Under the pieces are notes generated by a model. That model did not search any database, had not been told where the DNA came from, and saw only the letters and a list, made by a program, of their open reading frames with translations. Source: Metaclostridioides mangenotii (GTDB lineage: Bacteria; Bacillota; Clostridia; Peptostreptococcales; Peptostreptococcaceae). Taken from it: DNA of 64,000 nucleotides. Made by a program: the position numbers and the translations under genes. The stretch spans positions 62,001 to 126,000 of the forward strand of contig NZ_JAHLOF010000001.1 of assembly GCF_018917235.1 (NCBI RefSeq), written 5' to 3'. This document shows positions 38,049 to 45,808 of the stretch, one piece after another (positions within the stretch are counted from its first letter, which is position 1; the number at the start of each line of letters is the position of its first letter).

Positions 38049-39131
38049 TTATTTACTTAATATATCTTTCAGAGCTCTTATAAACTTTCTATTTTGATCC
38101 ATAGTTCCTACGGTAATTCTTGCATGCGTCTTACTAGGTCTTATAACAAAGCCTTTTCTCTTTAAATTTTCAAATAGTTTATCTATATCTGTTTTCATAT
38201 CTACATATAAGAAGTTTGCCTGAGAATCAACTACATCAAACCCCATTTTTATAAATTCTTCTTTTAAATATTTTTTACCGATTCTGTTTACTTTGTAGGT
38301 ACTATCTATGAATTCTTCATCATCTAAGGCCGCTACTGCCCCACTTATCGCTATTCTATTTGCAGCAAATGTCTCTCTAACCATAAAAATGGTTTTAATT
38401 ATTTCTGGATTTGAGATTGCATAACCTACTCTTAGCCCCGCTAGTCCATATATCTTAGAGAAAGTTCTAACTACAATTACGTTCTTATTATCTTTTACAT
38501 AATCCACAGAATCCTTGTAATTTTTATCCTCTATAAACTCTATGTACGCTTCATCTATAACCGTTATAACATCCTCAGGTACTTTTTTAATAAATTTATC
38601 TAACTCTTTATCATCTAATAAAGTTCCCGTAGGGTTATTTGGGTTACAGATAAATATTGCTTTTGTTTTTGAATTAATTTTTTGTAATATTCCATCTAAA
38701 TCGTACTTATAATCAACTGTAAGTGGGAGTTCAACAGGTACTCCTTCATTTTTTATGATTGCAGTTCTATAAGATGGAAAAGTTGGATTACAATATATTA
38801 CCTCATCATTTTGATTTACAAATGCTTCACCTAAAAGTGTAATTATATTATCTGCACCATTTGCTATTATAAAATTATCTTGATTAAGGTTTAGTCTATC
38901 AGCTAACTTTCTTCTGAGATCATTAGCTTCTGGATCTGGATATAATTGTGCTATATCTAACATTTCTTTCATAGCCTCTATAGCCTTTGGTGATGCTCCT
39001 AGTGGATTTTCATTTGAAGCTAATTTTATTATCTCGTTTACCCCGTACTTCTCCTTTACTTTTTCTATAGGCTCTCCAGGAATATACTGGTTCAAATATC
39101 TTACTGTGTTTCTAGTCAATTTTTCAATCAT
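38049..39131 (-). CDS. hisC: Histidinol-phosphate aminotransferase family protein
   Basis: A 360-residue fold-I PLP aminotransferase. Signatures: KLASNENPLGASPKAIEAM, ICNPNNPTGT, the PLP lysine in VRTFSKIYGLAGLRVGYA and ARITVGTMDQN near the end. HisC converts imidazole acetol phosphate to histidinol phosphate. It stands alone here without other his genes, and such orphan HisC proteins can serve phenylalanine or tyrosine transamination, so the pathway is not settled. Confidence 0.88.
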   Translation of the reverse strand: MIEKLTRNTVRYLNQYIPGEPIEKVKEKYGVNEIIKLASNENPLGASPKAIEAMKEMLDIAQLYPDPEANDLRRKLADRLNLNQDNFIIANGADNIITLLGEAFVNQNDEVIYCNPTFPSYRTAIIKNEGVPVELPLTVDYKYDLDGILQKINSKTKAIFICNPNNPTGTLLDDKELDKFIKKVPEDVITVIDEAYIEFIEDKNYKDSVDYVKDNKNVIVVRTFSKIYGLAGLRVGYAISNPEIIKTIFMVRETFAANRIAISGAVAALDDEEFIDSTYKVNRIGKKYLKEEFIKMGFDVVDSQANFLYVDMKTDIDKLFENLKRKGFVIRPSKTHARITVGTMDQNRKFIRALKDILSK

Positions 39132-39275
39132 ACTAATCCTCCAATTTATGTTTTAAATAGTTTTTAAATCTAAATTTATTCTTTAAAGTTATTCACTAAA
39201 TAAATATGTGATTAGTACAATGTATAAATTTACTTCAGCTTTTATGCCTTATTTATAAATATATATATTTATTTT

Positions 39276-39298
39276 AATATGACATAGGATGTCATATT
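39276..39298. promoter_or_regulatory. Palindromic operator-like site upstream of the YoaP-like gene
   Basis: AATATGACAT-AGG-ATGTCATATT is a perfect 10-bp dyad with a 3-base centre. It lies about 70 bases before the GNAT gene, next to a TTATGAT -10-like element. Dyads of this form are usual for dimeric repressors or MerR-type activators; the regulator is unknown. Confidence 0.5.
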
Positions 39299-39327
39299 TC
39301 TATGTTATGATGGAAATAAATAAATTA

Positions 39328-39379
39328 TTAGGAGGATTAATATGAATATACAATTTTTAGGATATTTAATATGACTATA
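39328..39379 (+). repeat. Tandem duplication of a ribosome site/start region
   Basis: TTAGGAGGATTAATATGAATATA-like copy (39328-39350; first bases TTAGGAGG) and a second copy (39357-39379; TTAGGATA) match at 19 of 23 positions with a period of 29 bases. Each contains an ATG. The first copy keeps the strong AGGAGG, while the second has lost it and provides the GNAT gene start. Confidence 0.7.
39342..39374 (+). CDS. Ten-codon leader ORF coupled to the YoaP-like gene
   Basis: ATG after a perfect AGGAGG, encoding MNIQFLGYLI and stopping at TGA (39372-39374), which overlaps the ATG of the next gene (39371-39373). The downstream gene's own ribosome site is poor, so ribosomes finishing this leader could re-initiate. 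No amino-acid run suggests attenuation. It is too short for homology; its role is inferred from layout. Confidence 0.5.
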   Translation: MNIQFLGYLI

Positions 39380-40132
39380 ATTGATATAACTAAAGAAAAT
39401 GTTGAAAAAGAACATATCTGCTGTGCTATTTCTGAAAAAAAAGGAGATACATGTATATCTTCAAAAAAATCTTGGATGAAGAATCTGTTTAAAGATGGAT
39501 TAGTTTTTAAAAAATTGGACGTAAGGGGTAAAGTTTTAATTGAATACTTACCCGCCGAAAATGCTTGGTGTCCTATTGATGCAAAAAACTATATGCATAT
39601 TAACTGTTTTTGGGTTTCAGGTAAGTTTAAAGGACATGGTTATGCAAATAAACTTTTAGAAGAATGTATCCTAGATGCAAAATCTAAAGGAAAAATTGGT
39701 CTAACTGTTATTTCATCGAAGAAAAAAATACCATTTTTATCTGATCCAAAGTTTCTAAAGTATAAAGGTTTTGTTGTTTGCGATTACGCGGATTCATATT
39801 TTGAACTGCTATATCTTCCGTTTGAAAAAAATGTGGAAGTCCCTAAATTTAAGGATTGTGTAAGCGACAGCATAGATTTAGAAGACGGCTTTGTTTTGTA
39901 CTATTCAAATCAATGTCCACATACTGATAAATATGCTCCTATTATTAAAGATATTGCAGACAATAAAAATATAAAATTTACACTTATTAAATATGAAACC
40001 ACAGAACAAGCACAGAACGCTCCATCACCATTTACTACTTACAGTTTATATTTCAATGGCAAATTTATTACAAATGAAATACTTAGTGAAAAAAAATTCA
40101 ACAAAATCTTAGAGGTACACAAATTGAAATAA
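39371..40132 (+). CDS. GNAT acetyltransferase, YoaP-like
   Basis: A 253-residue protein with a GNAT fold in its first 150 residues (CoA-binding loop in WVSGKFKGHGYANKLLEECI) and a C-terminal YoaP domain (about 185-250; YYSNQCPHTDKYAPIIKDI) that looks thioredoxin-like. YoaP proteins are poorly characterised. Cysteines in HICCAISEKKGDTC are family-typical. Translation is probably coupled to a short leader ORF whose stop overlaps this ATG. Confidence 0.8.
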   Translation: MTIIDITKENVEKEHICCAISEKKGDTCISSKKSWMKNLFKDGLVFKKLDVRGKVLIEYLPAENAWCPIDAKNYMHINCFWVSGKFKGHGYANKLLEECILDAKSKGKIGLTVISSKKKIPFLSDPKFLKYKGFVVCDYADSYFELLYLPFEKNVEVPKFKDCVSDSIDLEDGFVLYYSNQCPHTDKYAPIIKDIADNKNIKFTLIKYETTEQAQNAPSPFTTYSLYFNGKFITNEILSEKKFNKILEVHKLK

Positions 40133-40158
40133 GGCGGCCTTAATCAAAGGCCACCTTT
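40131..40158 (+). terminator. Terminator after the YoaP-like gene
   Basis: AAGGCGGCC (40131-40139) pairs with GGCCACCTT, one mismatch, ending near 40158, followed by a moderately T-rich stretch. It overlaps the stop codon. Confidence 0.6.
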
Positions 40159-40344
40159 AGAATTATTTCTTTAATATAACTTACCATATTCCGAACATAA
40201 TGATATTACTATAATAAGTGTTAGATTTTCTTAACAAATATTAGATATTAATACTTAACTCATTTGAATTTATTGAAGTTTTGTAAAAAACTTAATATAT
40301 GCTTTTCTTAAAACTGTATCAACAGAAATAATCTTATTTAAATC

Positions 40345-40986
40345 TTAATATCCATATTCTTCGTTAAGGAATATAACATGTATTCTTCCTTTTGATCTCT
40401 GCATTTTTATTGTCGTATACTCACAACAAATTCTACCTTCGCTTGAACAGTCTATACATTGCCCTGTAATCTCACATGGGGTTTTTGGACTAAGTCGTTT
40501 AGTATTTGCTGGAGCAGCTATATTTTTCACCCTATTAATTGCTTCTTCTTCATCTTTAACTATTTTATTTACACCTACAACTAGTATTACTTTATCTGGA
40601 CCGTATAGCATAGCTGCCACTCTATTACCATTTCCGTCCACATTATATAATTCGCCATTTTCAGTTATTGCATTTGTGCTTGCAAAATAAGCATCTGCTA
40701 ATAGAGACTGTCTAAAGATATTTTTCATATCTGCTCCTGTAAGTCCTTCTTTATATCTGTCCAATAAATTGTATCTATCTGTTCTTAGATAATCAATCAA
40801 CCCTGTTTCGAATAAGGTCATAGATCCTCCTATACCTACAGTAGCCCCTGGTTTTACAAGCTCTTCTATTTTTCGTATTAATTCTTCTTGGTCTTTAACA
40901 AGATAACCATGCATATTCTTTTTTTCTAAAGCTTTGATTGTTCTCTCTATTTTTTTTTCATTTACAAAATTAAGATTTTTATCCAT
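40345..40986 (-). CDS. LUD-domain (DUF162) protein
   Basis: A 213-residue protein of the LutB/LutC-like LUD family. It shows VGIGGSMTLFETGLIDYL, the family's glycine-rich loop, DAYFASTNAITENGELYNVD, and a cysteine-bearing tail (CEITGQCIDCSSEGRICCEY). In lactate-utilisation complexes such domains join iron-sulfur partners. As a lone gene its role is unknown; solo LUD proteins are common in clostridia. The Cys cluster could bind a metal. Confidence 0.82.
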   Translation of the reverse strand: MDKNLNFVNEKKIERTIKALEKKNMHGYLVKDQEELIRKIEELVKPGATVGIGGSMTLFETGLIDYLRTDRYNLLDRYKEGLTGADMKNIFRQSLLADAYFASTNAITENGELYNVDGNGNRVAAMLYGPDKVILVVGVNKIVKDEEEAINRVKNIAAPANTKRLSPKTPCEITGQCIDCSSEGRICCEYTTIKMQRSKGRIHVIFLNEEYGY

Positions 40987-41212
40987 ATAATCTCCCCCAA
41001 ATTATTAATTATTTATAAATATTACATATTTATTTAAACTATTCCTTACCTTTAGTAAATTTCATATGTACTATTATTTTACCATATTTTATATTTTAAA
41101 ATGTTAATTATATTTTGTATATAAAAAAGTATTCTTGTTATTTCTATGACGAAATAAAGTGTATACTGACAAAATTAATTAAAGGATTATTAATTATTTT
41201 AAAGAATACTTT

Positions 41213-41749
41213 TTACCATTTTTCATAACGAACAATTTTATCTAAAGATTTACGAGGACGCTGTTTTGGATTTTCATCTGCATAACCAACAGTTAAAACG
41301 CAAACTACAAATTTATCATTAGGTATATTAAGAATAGGCCTTACTTCTGCTTGTTTGAACCATGCCGTCCAGCAAGTTCCTAATCCTAAATTCTCCGCTT
41401 GTAAAACTATATGTTCAATTGCAATAGCAGTGTCTCGAATAATTTGTTTCAACTCAAATTCAGGTGATTCTTCATTTAAGTAGATCTCTGCTGTATCCTT
41501 TATTCTACTGTTGATATCTGCAACGCATACAATCATCACTGGTGCTTTAGCTAACCACTGTTGATTGTTATTGACTTTAGCAAGTTTTTCCTTTGTTTCT
41601 TTAGATGTAACCACAATAAAATTCCACGGTTGCGTATTTGAACCAGAAGGAGCAAACATTGCACTTTTTAATATTTTTTGCAATTTATCTTTCTCGACCA
41701 TTTGATCTTTATACTTACGTATACTTCTACGTTTTTCTATTTCTATCAT
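41213..41749 (-). CDS. Nitroreductase family FMN protein
   Basis: A 178-residue flavin enzyme. FMN-binding segments: EKRRSIRKYKDQMVEKDKL, MFAPSGSNTQPWNFIVV and LGLGTCWTAWFK. It reduces nitro compounds, quinones or similar acceptors with NAD(P)H. It is divergent from an HxlR regulator at 41930, a common pair in which HxlR senses an electrophile. Start is preceded by AAAGGG. Confidence 0.9.
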   Translation of the reverse strand: MIEIEKRRSIRKYKDQMVEKDKLQKILKSAMFAPSGSNTQPWNFIVVTSKETKEKLAKVNNNQQWLAKAPVMIVCVADINSRIKDTAEIYLNEESPEFELKQIIRDTAIAIEHIVLQAENLGLGTCWTAWFKQAEVRPILNIPNDKFVVCVLTVGYADENPKQRPRKSLDKIVRYEKW

Positions 41750-41783
41750 ATTTAAACAAGCCCTTTCGTTATTATTTGATTAT

Positions 41784-41840
41784 TTTATACTCTATATCAT
41801 ATACTCATATCAAATTTTTATTACATTTTCATATCAAATT
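41784..41840 (-). promoter_or_regulatory. Nitroreductase promoter with direct repeats
   Basis: TTGATA (41813-41808), 18 bases, TATAAA (41789-41784) on the minus strand. The plus-strand 12-mer TCATATCAAATT occurs at 41805-41816 and 41829-41840, covering the -35 and a copy 24 bases upstream. It is a candidate HxlR operator. Confidence 0.5.
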
Positions 41841-41929
41841 CCCTTCTTATTGATATACTTAGTATATAGTGGTAGTATATAAAAATAAATACTGTCATTT
41901 TAGATAGTTAGTATTTTATGGAGGAAAAT

Positions 41930-42262
41930 ATGAGAAAAACATTTAAACAAATGGCTCTATGTAATTGTGCTACAGCAAATACTTTGGCATTAATTGGAGG
42001 TAAATGGAAAATTTTAATTTTATACCATTTACTCAATAATCCTTTAAGATTTAATGAATTAGAGCGAAAATTAGGAACAATTACGCCGCATACACTCAGT
42101 AAAGAACTTAAAGAATTACAAGAAGATGATCTAGTTAATAAAGAAATTTTTGCTGTCATACCACCTAAAACAGTTTATTCACTTACTAATAAAGGATCTG
42201 AGTTGGAACCAGTTTTAAGAGAGATTCATAACTTCGGAAAAAAGTATCCTATATCAAAATAA
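41930..42262 (+). CDS. HxlR family transcriptional regulator
   Basis: A 110-residue winged-helix protein with the family opening CNCATANTLALIGGKWKILI (Cys near residue 10, often the redox or electrophile sensor) and LRFNELERKLGTITPHTLSK as recognition helix. The start at 41930 follows GGAGG; an earlier ATG at 41918 overlaps that site. Divergent from the nitroreductase gene, which it probably controls. Confidence 0.9.
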   Translation: MRKTFKQMALCNCATANTLALIGGKWKILILYHLLNNPLRFNELERKLGTITPHTLSKELKELQEDDLVNKEIFAVIPPKTVYSLTNKGSELEPVLREIHNFGKKYPISK

Positions 42263-42365
42263 ATAAAATTATGTATAAAATTTTCCTCTTTATTATTAAT
42301 TGGAGGATATAAAGTTGTATCTTTATAAGTTTTTTAGGTGCCAATATTAAGATTTTTTTAAATAT

Positions 42366-42404
42366 AAAAGCACAGTGCATTATAATTATAATCACTGTGC
42401 TTTT
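42366..42404. terminator. Bidirectional terminator between HxlR and sortase genes
   Basis: AAAAGCACAGTG (42366-42377) pairs perfectly with CACTGTGCTTTT (42393-42404). Confidence 0.8.
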
Positions 42405-42458
42405 CATGTAATTTAATATCTAGATATTTTAATATATATAACTCCTTTTAAACATGTT

Positions 42459-43040
42459 TTATTCTACACCTGTTTTTTCAGCTAGAAGGGCTACTCTTTT
42501 TTGCCCACCTTTAACACATGTAATAATAGTTAAACAATCTTCATCAGTATTATCTAAAACTTCCATTTGTGTCGCTTCGATTACTTCCTTCTTTATCACT
42601 TTATAATTAATTTTTCCATGCAAGGTTTGAATCTCAATTAAATCACCTATTTCAATTTCATCAACTCTATTAAAGAATTCCCCGTATGTATACTGTCTAT
42701 GGCCTGCTATTGCAGAATTCCCATTTTCCCAAGGCATTGGTGTATCCTTAAAATGTCCAACTGAATGTCTAAGGGTCTTCATATCAGTTCCTTCTTTGAT
42801 AATTACTTTTAGATCTATTTTAGGAATATTTAATATTCCTATACCATCTTCTAAATTTGTACTTTTATCTAATACATGAGTATTTTTTAAACTTTTGTTT
42901 TTATTTTCTATAATTCTTTCAAAATTATCTATAGCTTTTGAATTCTCATTATTGGTATCCCATCTTGCATAAAAAGATAAACCTATTAAAGCTAATCCTA
43001 CAGCAATTATTATAATTCCTAAAATCCTTTTTATATACAT
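42459..43040 (-). CDS. srtD: Class D sortase
   Basis: A 193-residue transpeptidase with an N-terminal membrane anchor (residues 5-24). The catalytic His114 is in SAIAGHRQYTYGEFF, Cys175 in DEDCLTIITCVKGG and Arg182 in GGQKRVALL. The sequence suits class D. The gene lies 1 kb from a gene for an LPQTG-ending surface protein, its likely substrate; characterised clostridial SrtD prefers LPQTGS. The ribosome site is weak (GCGAGAACAGAT). Family firm, partner inferred. Confidence 0.9.
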   Translation of the reverse strand: MYIKRILGIIIIAVGLALIGLSFYARWDTNNENSKAIDNFERIIENKNKSLKNTHVLDKSTNLEDGIGILNIPKIDLKVIIKEGTDMKTLRHSVGHFKDTPMPWENGNSAIAGHRQYTYGEFFNRVDEIEIGDLIEIQTLHGKINYKVIKKEVIEATQMEVLDNTDEDCLTIITCVKGGQKRVALLAEKTGVE

Positions 43041-43157
43041 ATCTGTTCTCGCTAATGCTTTTCTTTTAAATAAATTTATGCGATATTCCTTTCTATATAT
43101 TATATTATTTTAAGATTAACACTTATATGCGATTTTGTAAAATTTTTACCTCCATAA

Positions 43158-43315
43158 TTATATTTTATATCCTCCGGTCTTTATAGGTAATTCTATGATG
43201 AATGTTTTTGCAGCATCTTGTTTTTTGTATCTATATCTAATTCGATTCCATTTAATGGACCTTACCCTACAGGAATTATAAATTTTAATATGATAGCTTA
43301 TCAATTTCTTTAAAA
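43158..43315 (-). pseudogene. Possible degraded tail of a sensor histidine kinase
   Basis: A startless open frame ends with AAKTFIIELPIKTGGYKI and a stop at 43158. 'TFxIELPI' is how many histidine kinase ATPase domains end. A different frame just upstream reads GPLNGIELDIDTKNKMLQ, which would fit the preceding strand of the same domain, so a frameshift is suspected. Short and speculative. It lies in the 280-base gap between the sortase and the SGNH hydrolase. Confidence 0.3.
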
Positions 43316-43320
43316 TTGAC

Positions 43321-43911
43321 TTAAAAGGAAGTAAGTATTTCCTCTAATTTCTCAATAAATATCTCCGAAAGTACTTTATTGCCTTCACTAGTCAAGTGTA
43401 TTCCGTCTATATAGTACTCATTTTTTCTTTTAAGAAATTTTTTTGTTGCAAAATAACTGTAACAATCAATCATGTTTATTTTATAAATATCACTAAACTT
43501 TCGAATATTATTACAATACTCTTCTAGAAGCGGACCTATATTGTTCTTTCTATTTATCTGGCACCATGAATCTGGAACTAACTCTACATGAATAGGTATT
43601 GGTGTTGATATTATCGGATAAATTCCTTCAGATAATAAATTTTCTACAATTAGCGTTATATTATTTATTGCACCTATTATATCTCCAGTGAACAACACAT
43701 CATTAGTTCCACCCATAATATGAACTATATTAGGTTTCTCAGTTAACACATCACTTTTTAACCTATCCATCATCTGTGATGTAGTGTCACCATTAACGCC
43801 TCTATTTACAACTTCAATGCCTGTTTCGTTTTCTACTATATTACACCATGTATGAGACCTTCTAACTCCATATCCGAAGGTTAAACTATCCCCTAAACAT
43901 ACTAACTTCAT
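43321..43911 (-). CDS. SGNH/GDSL-type esterase
   Basis: A 196-residue hydrolase. Block I is VCLGDSLTFGYGV (Ser9 nucleophile), the Gly block is VNGDTTSQM, the Asn block is HIMGGTNDVLF, and the Asp-His pair is in IDGIHLTSEGNKV. No signal peptide, so cytosolic. Such enzymes act as lysophospholipase, carbohydrate deacetylase or thioesterase; the substrate is unknown. Start after AAAGGAGGAG. Confidence 0.9.
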   Translation of the reverse strand: MKLVCLGDSLTFGYGVRRSHTWCNIVENETGIEVVNRGVNGDTTSQMMDRLKSDVLTEKPNIVHIMGGTNDVLFTGDIIGAINNITLIVENLLSEGIYPIISTPIPIHVELVPDSWCQINRKNNIGPLLEEYCNNIRKFSDIYKINMIDCYSYFATKKFLKRKNEYYIDGIHLTSEGNKVLSEIFIEKLEEILTSF

Positions 43912-43990
43912 GAATATCTCCTCCTTTTATATAAAATCACTAAAATTAATGACTTATTTAATGCATAGACAAGTGATTTTTATACAACTA

Positions 43991-44034
43991 AAATAACCTT
44001 ACGTAAACATTTTATTTTTAACGTAAGGTTATTT
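43991..44034 (-). terminator. Terminator after the LPQTG protein gene
   Basis: AAATAACCTTACGT (43991-44004) pairs with ACGTAAGGTTATTT (44021-44034); on the minus strand T-rich sequence follows. Confidence 0.75.
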
Positions 44035-44064
44035 ATTGTAAAAATCTACTAATAAATCAATTAT

Positions 44065-45417
44065 CTAACTAAATTTTTTTCCATTATATAGATATACTCC
44101 ACCTACCACTAAAAATAATCCTACAAATAAAGTACCTGTATTCCCTAATATTCCGCCTGTTTGAGGAAGCTTCCCTGATTTTATTGGATTTTTTAATGAT
44201 ATATTATTTGCATTATTTGAATTTTTTTCATTATTTGAACTTCCTGAGTTATTACTATTATTTCCTTCATTTTCATGATTTGGTGGATATACACCATTTT
44301 TATAATTGATTGATTTTACAACCGTCAACTCTCCTGGCTTAACTATGACTTCTAATTTTTCATCGTCTAGTCTGTATCCTTCTGGTACATTCGACTTAAC
44401 AAATAAATACTTACCAGGTTTAATATTCTTCAAAGTTATCTTTCCATTTCTGTCAGTTACTAATCCTTCGTTTATAGTATTTTCTTTACGGTCCAATAGT
44501 TTATATTCAACACCAGTCATATTATAATCAGATTCATAATCTACAGCCACTAACATAACACTCCCTAAATATGGTTTGATTAAATCTTCTTTGTCGTTTT
44601 CTTTAATTAAAATCACAGGTATAAGCTGTATACTTTTTATTTCAAATCTTTTAGGTTCTGAATTTAATACATAGCCATGTGGTGCTTTGGTTTCAACAAA
44701 ATAGTAATTTCCTGATTCTAAATTTTTTACTATTACTTTCCCCTCAGTATCTGTACTTAATCCTTCTTTAACAATATTTCCTGCGCTATCATATAAATCA
44801 AATATTGCTCCATCCAACTTACTTTTATCTTTAGAATCTATTAATGTAAGAACTACTTCACCTTTTCCAGTTTTAAGATCTAAGGTTTTATCTACACTTT
44901 TATCGTTTGTACCTAATTGTTGTCCATCATTTATAACATTAATTTCATATTTATCAGAACCAATCCCAAAGTCAATATTATAAGTTCCTTCTATGATATT
45001 TGTGTTAAAAGTAGTTTTAATTGTTAATATACCTTTAGCATTTTTATTATTTTCGATATAATTACTTTCATCAGTAATATTTACTGTGACTTTACCTTCT
45101 GTGGTTACTTTTACAGTTCCTAAGTTAATTTCATCTGATGTAGTTAAGTTAGAATTTATCTCTTTCTCTATCTTAAGTTCAATTGGCAAATTAAAGGTTT
45201 CTGCATAGCCTTTTCCAAAATTTTTAATTGACCATTCATATACTAAATTTACAGGTTCTGATAATTTCCATTCACGATTTTCAGTTCCATCATTATGAAT
45301 TAATTTTGCCGAGTTAAGAATGCTATTATTCTCTTCTGCGTTTACAGGATTTAAAATTGTGATAAAATTGCTGAATACTAAGCAGAGAGTTAAGATAAAA
45401 GTCCAAAGTTTCTTCAT
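44065..45417 (-). CDS. LPQTG surface protein with two SpaA-type repeats
   Basis: A 450-residue cell-wall protein. Signal peptide (1-30, KKLWTFILTLCLVFS), an adhesin-like beta domain (about 35-185; WKLSEPVNLVYEWSIKNFGK), two prealbumin/SpaA-like repeats (about 205-290 and 300-385; FVETKAPHGYVL and FVKSNVPEGYRL), an Asn/Ser linker, LPQTG at 417, a membrane span and GKKFS. The usual isopeptide lysine is replaced in both repeats (VLTLID, LVAVDY) and the catalytic Glu is Lys in the second. Start at 45417 after AGGAGGG; the 29-codon longer frame has no site. Confidence 0.88.
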   Translation of the reverse strand: MKKLWTFILTLCLVFSNFITILNPVNAEENNSILNSAKLIHNDGTENREWKLSEPVNLVYEWSIKNFGKGYAETFNLPIELKIEKEINSNLTTSDEINLGTVKVTTEGKVTVNITDESNYIENNKNAKGILTIKTTFNTNIIEGTYNIDFGIGSDKYEINVINDGQQLGTNDKSVDKTLDLKTGKGEVVLTLIDSKDKSKLDGAIFDLYDSAGNIVKEGLSTDTEGKVIVKNLESGNYYFVETKAPHGYVLNSEPKRFEIKSIQLIPVILIKENDKEDLIKPYLGSVMLVAVDYESDYNMTGVEYKLLDRKENTINEGLVTDRNGKITLKNIKPGKYLFVKSNVPEGYRLDDEKLEVIVKPGELTVVKSINYKNGVYPPNHENEGNNSNNSGSSNNEKNSNNANNISLKNPIKSGKLPQTGGILGNTGTLFVGLFLVVGGVYLYNGKKFS

Positions 45418-45701
45418 ACTATCCCTCCTAATTTTTACATTAATGTTATATAAATCCAGTATAACATAAATGAAGTCGACTTTAAAAATTAATGTCTCTT
45501 TCATGTAACTTTTATAAATTAATTTCTGATTCTTTTCTAATTTATTCTTTAATTAAATTGTCATATTACTCATCCTCAGTCTTAATCACCAGTAATGCTA
45601 CTCCTTTTTTCCACTTTTATGCAAATAATAATTGAAAGGCAATCTTATTTTTTATTGAGTATTTGAAAAATTAAAGAAATACATTAATTTTTTTGCATTA
45701 A
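45418..45701. other. Intergenic region upstream of the LPQTG gene
   Basis: AT-rich gap with the LPQTG promoter. An inverted repeat ATGTTATA (45443-45450) / TATAACAT (45460-45467) overlaps a minus-strand TATACT and may be an operator. No coding remnant was recognised. Confidence 0.45.
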
Positions 45702-45780
45702 AAAATACCTTCTTTTATAATTTTTTAAAAAAGAATGTTATCTAACATCTTTTCTCTTATATTACATAAAAAGGTATTTT
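45702..45780 (-). terminator. Branched terminator after the ABC-F gene
   Basis: AAAATACCTT (45702-45711) pairs with AAGGTATTTT (45771-45780) across about 60 bases that contain a small ATGTTA/TAACAT hairpin; TTTTTTAATG follows on the minus strand. Confidence 0.6.
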
Positions 45781-45808
45781 ATCATTTTATTTATATGTTA
45801 TATTTCAA

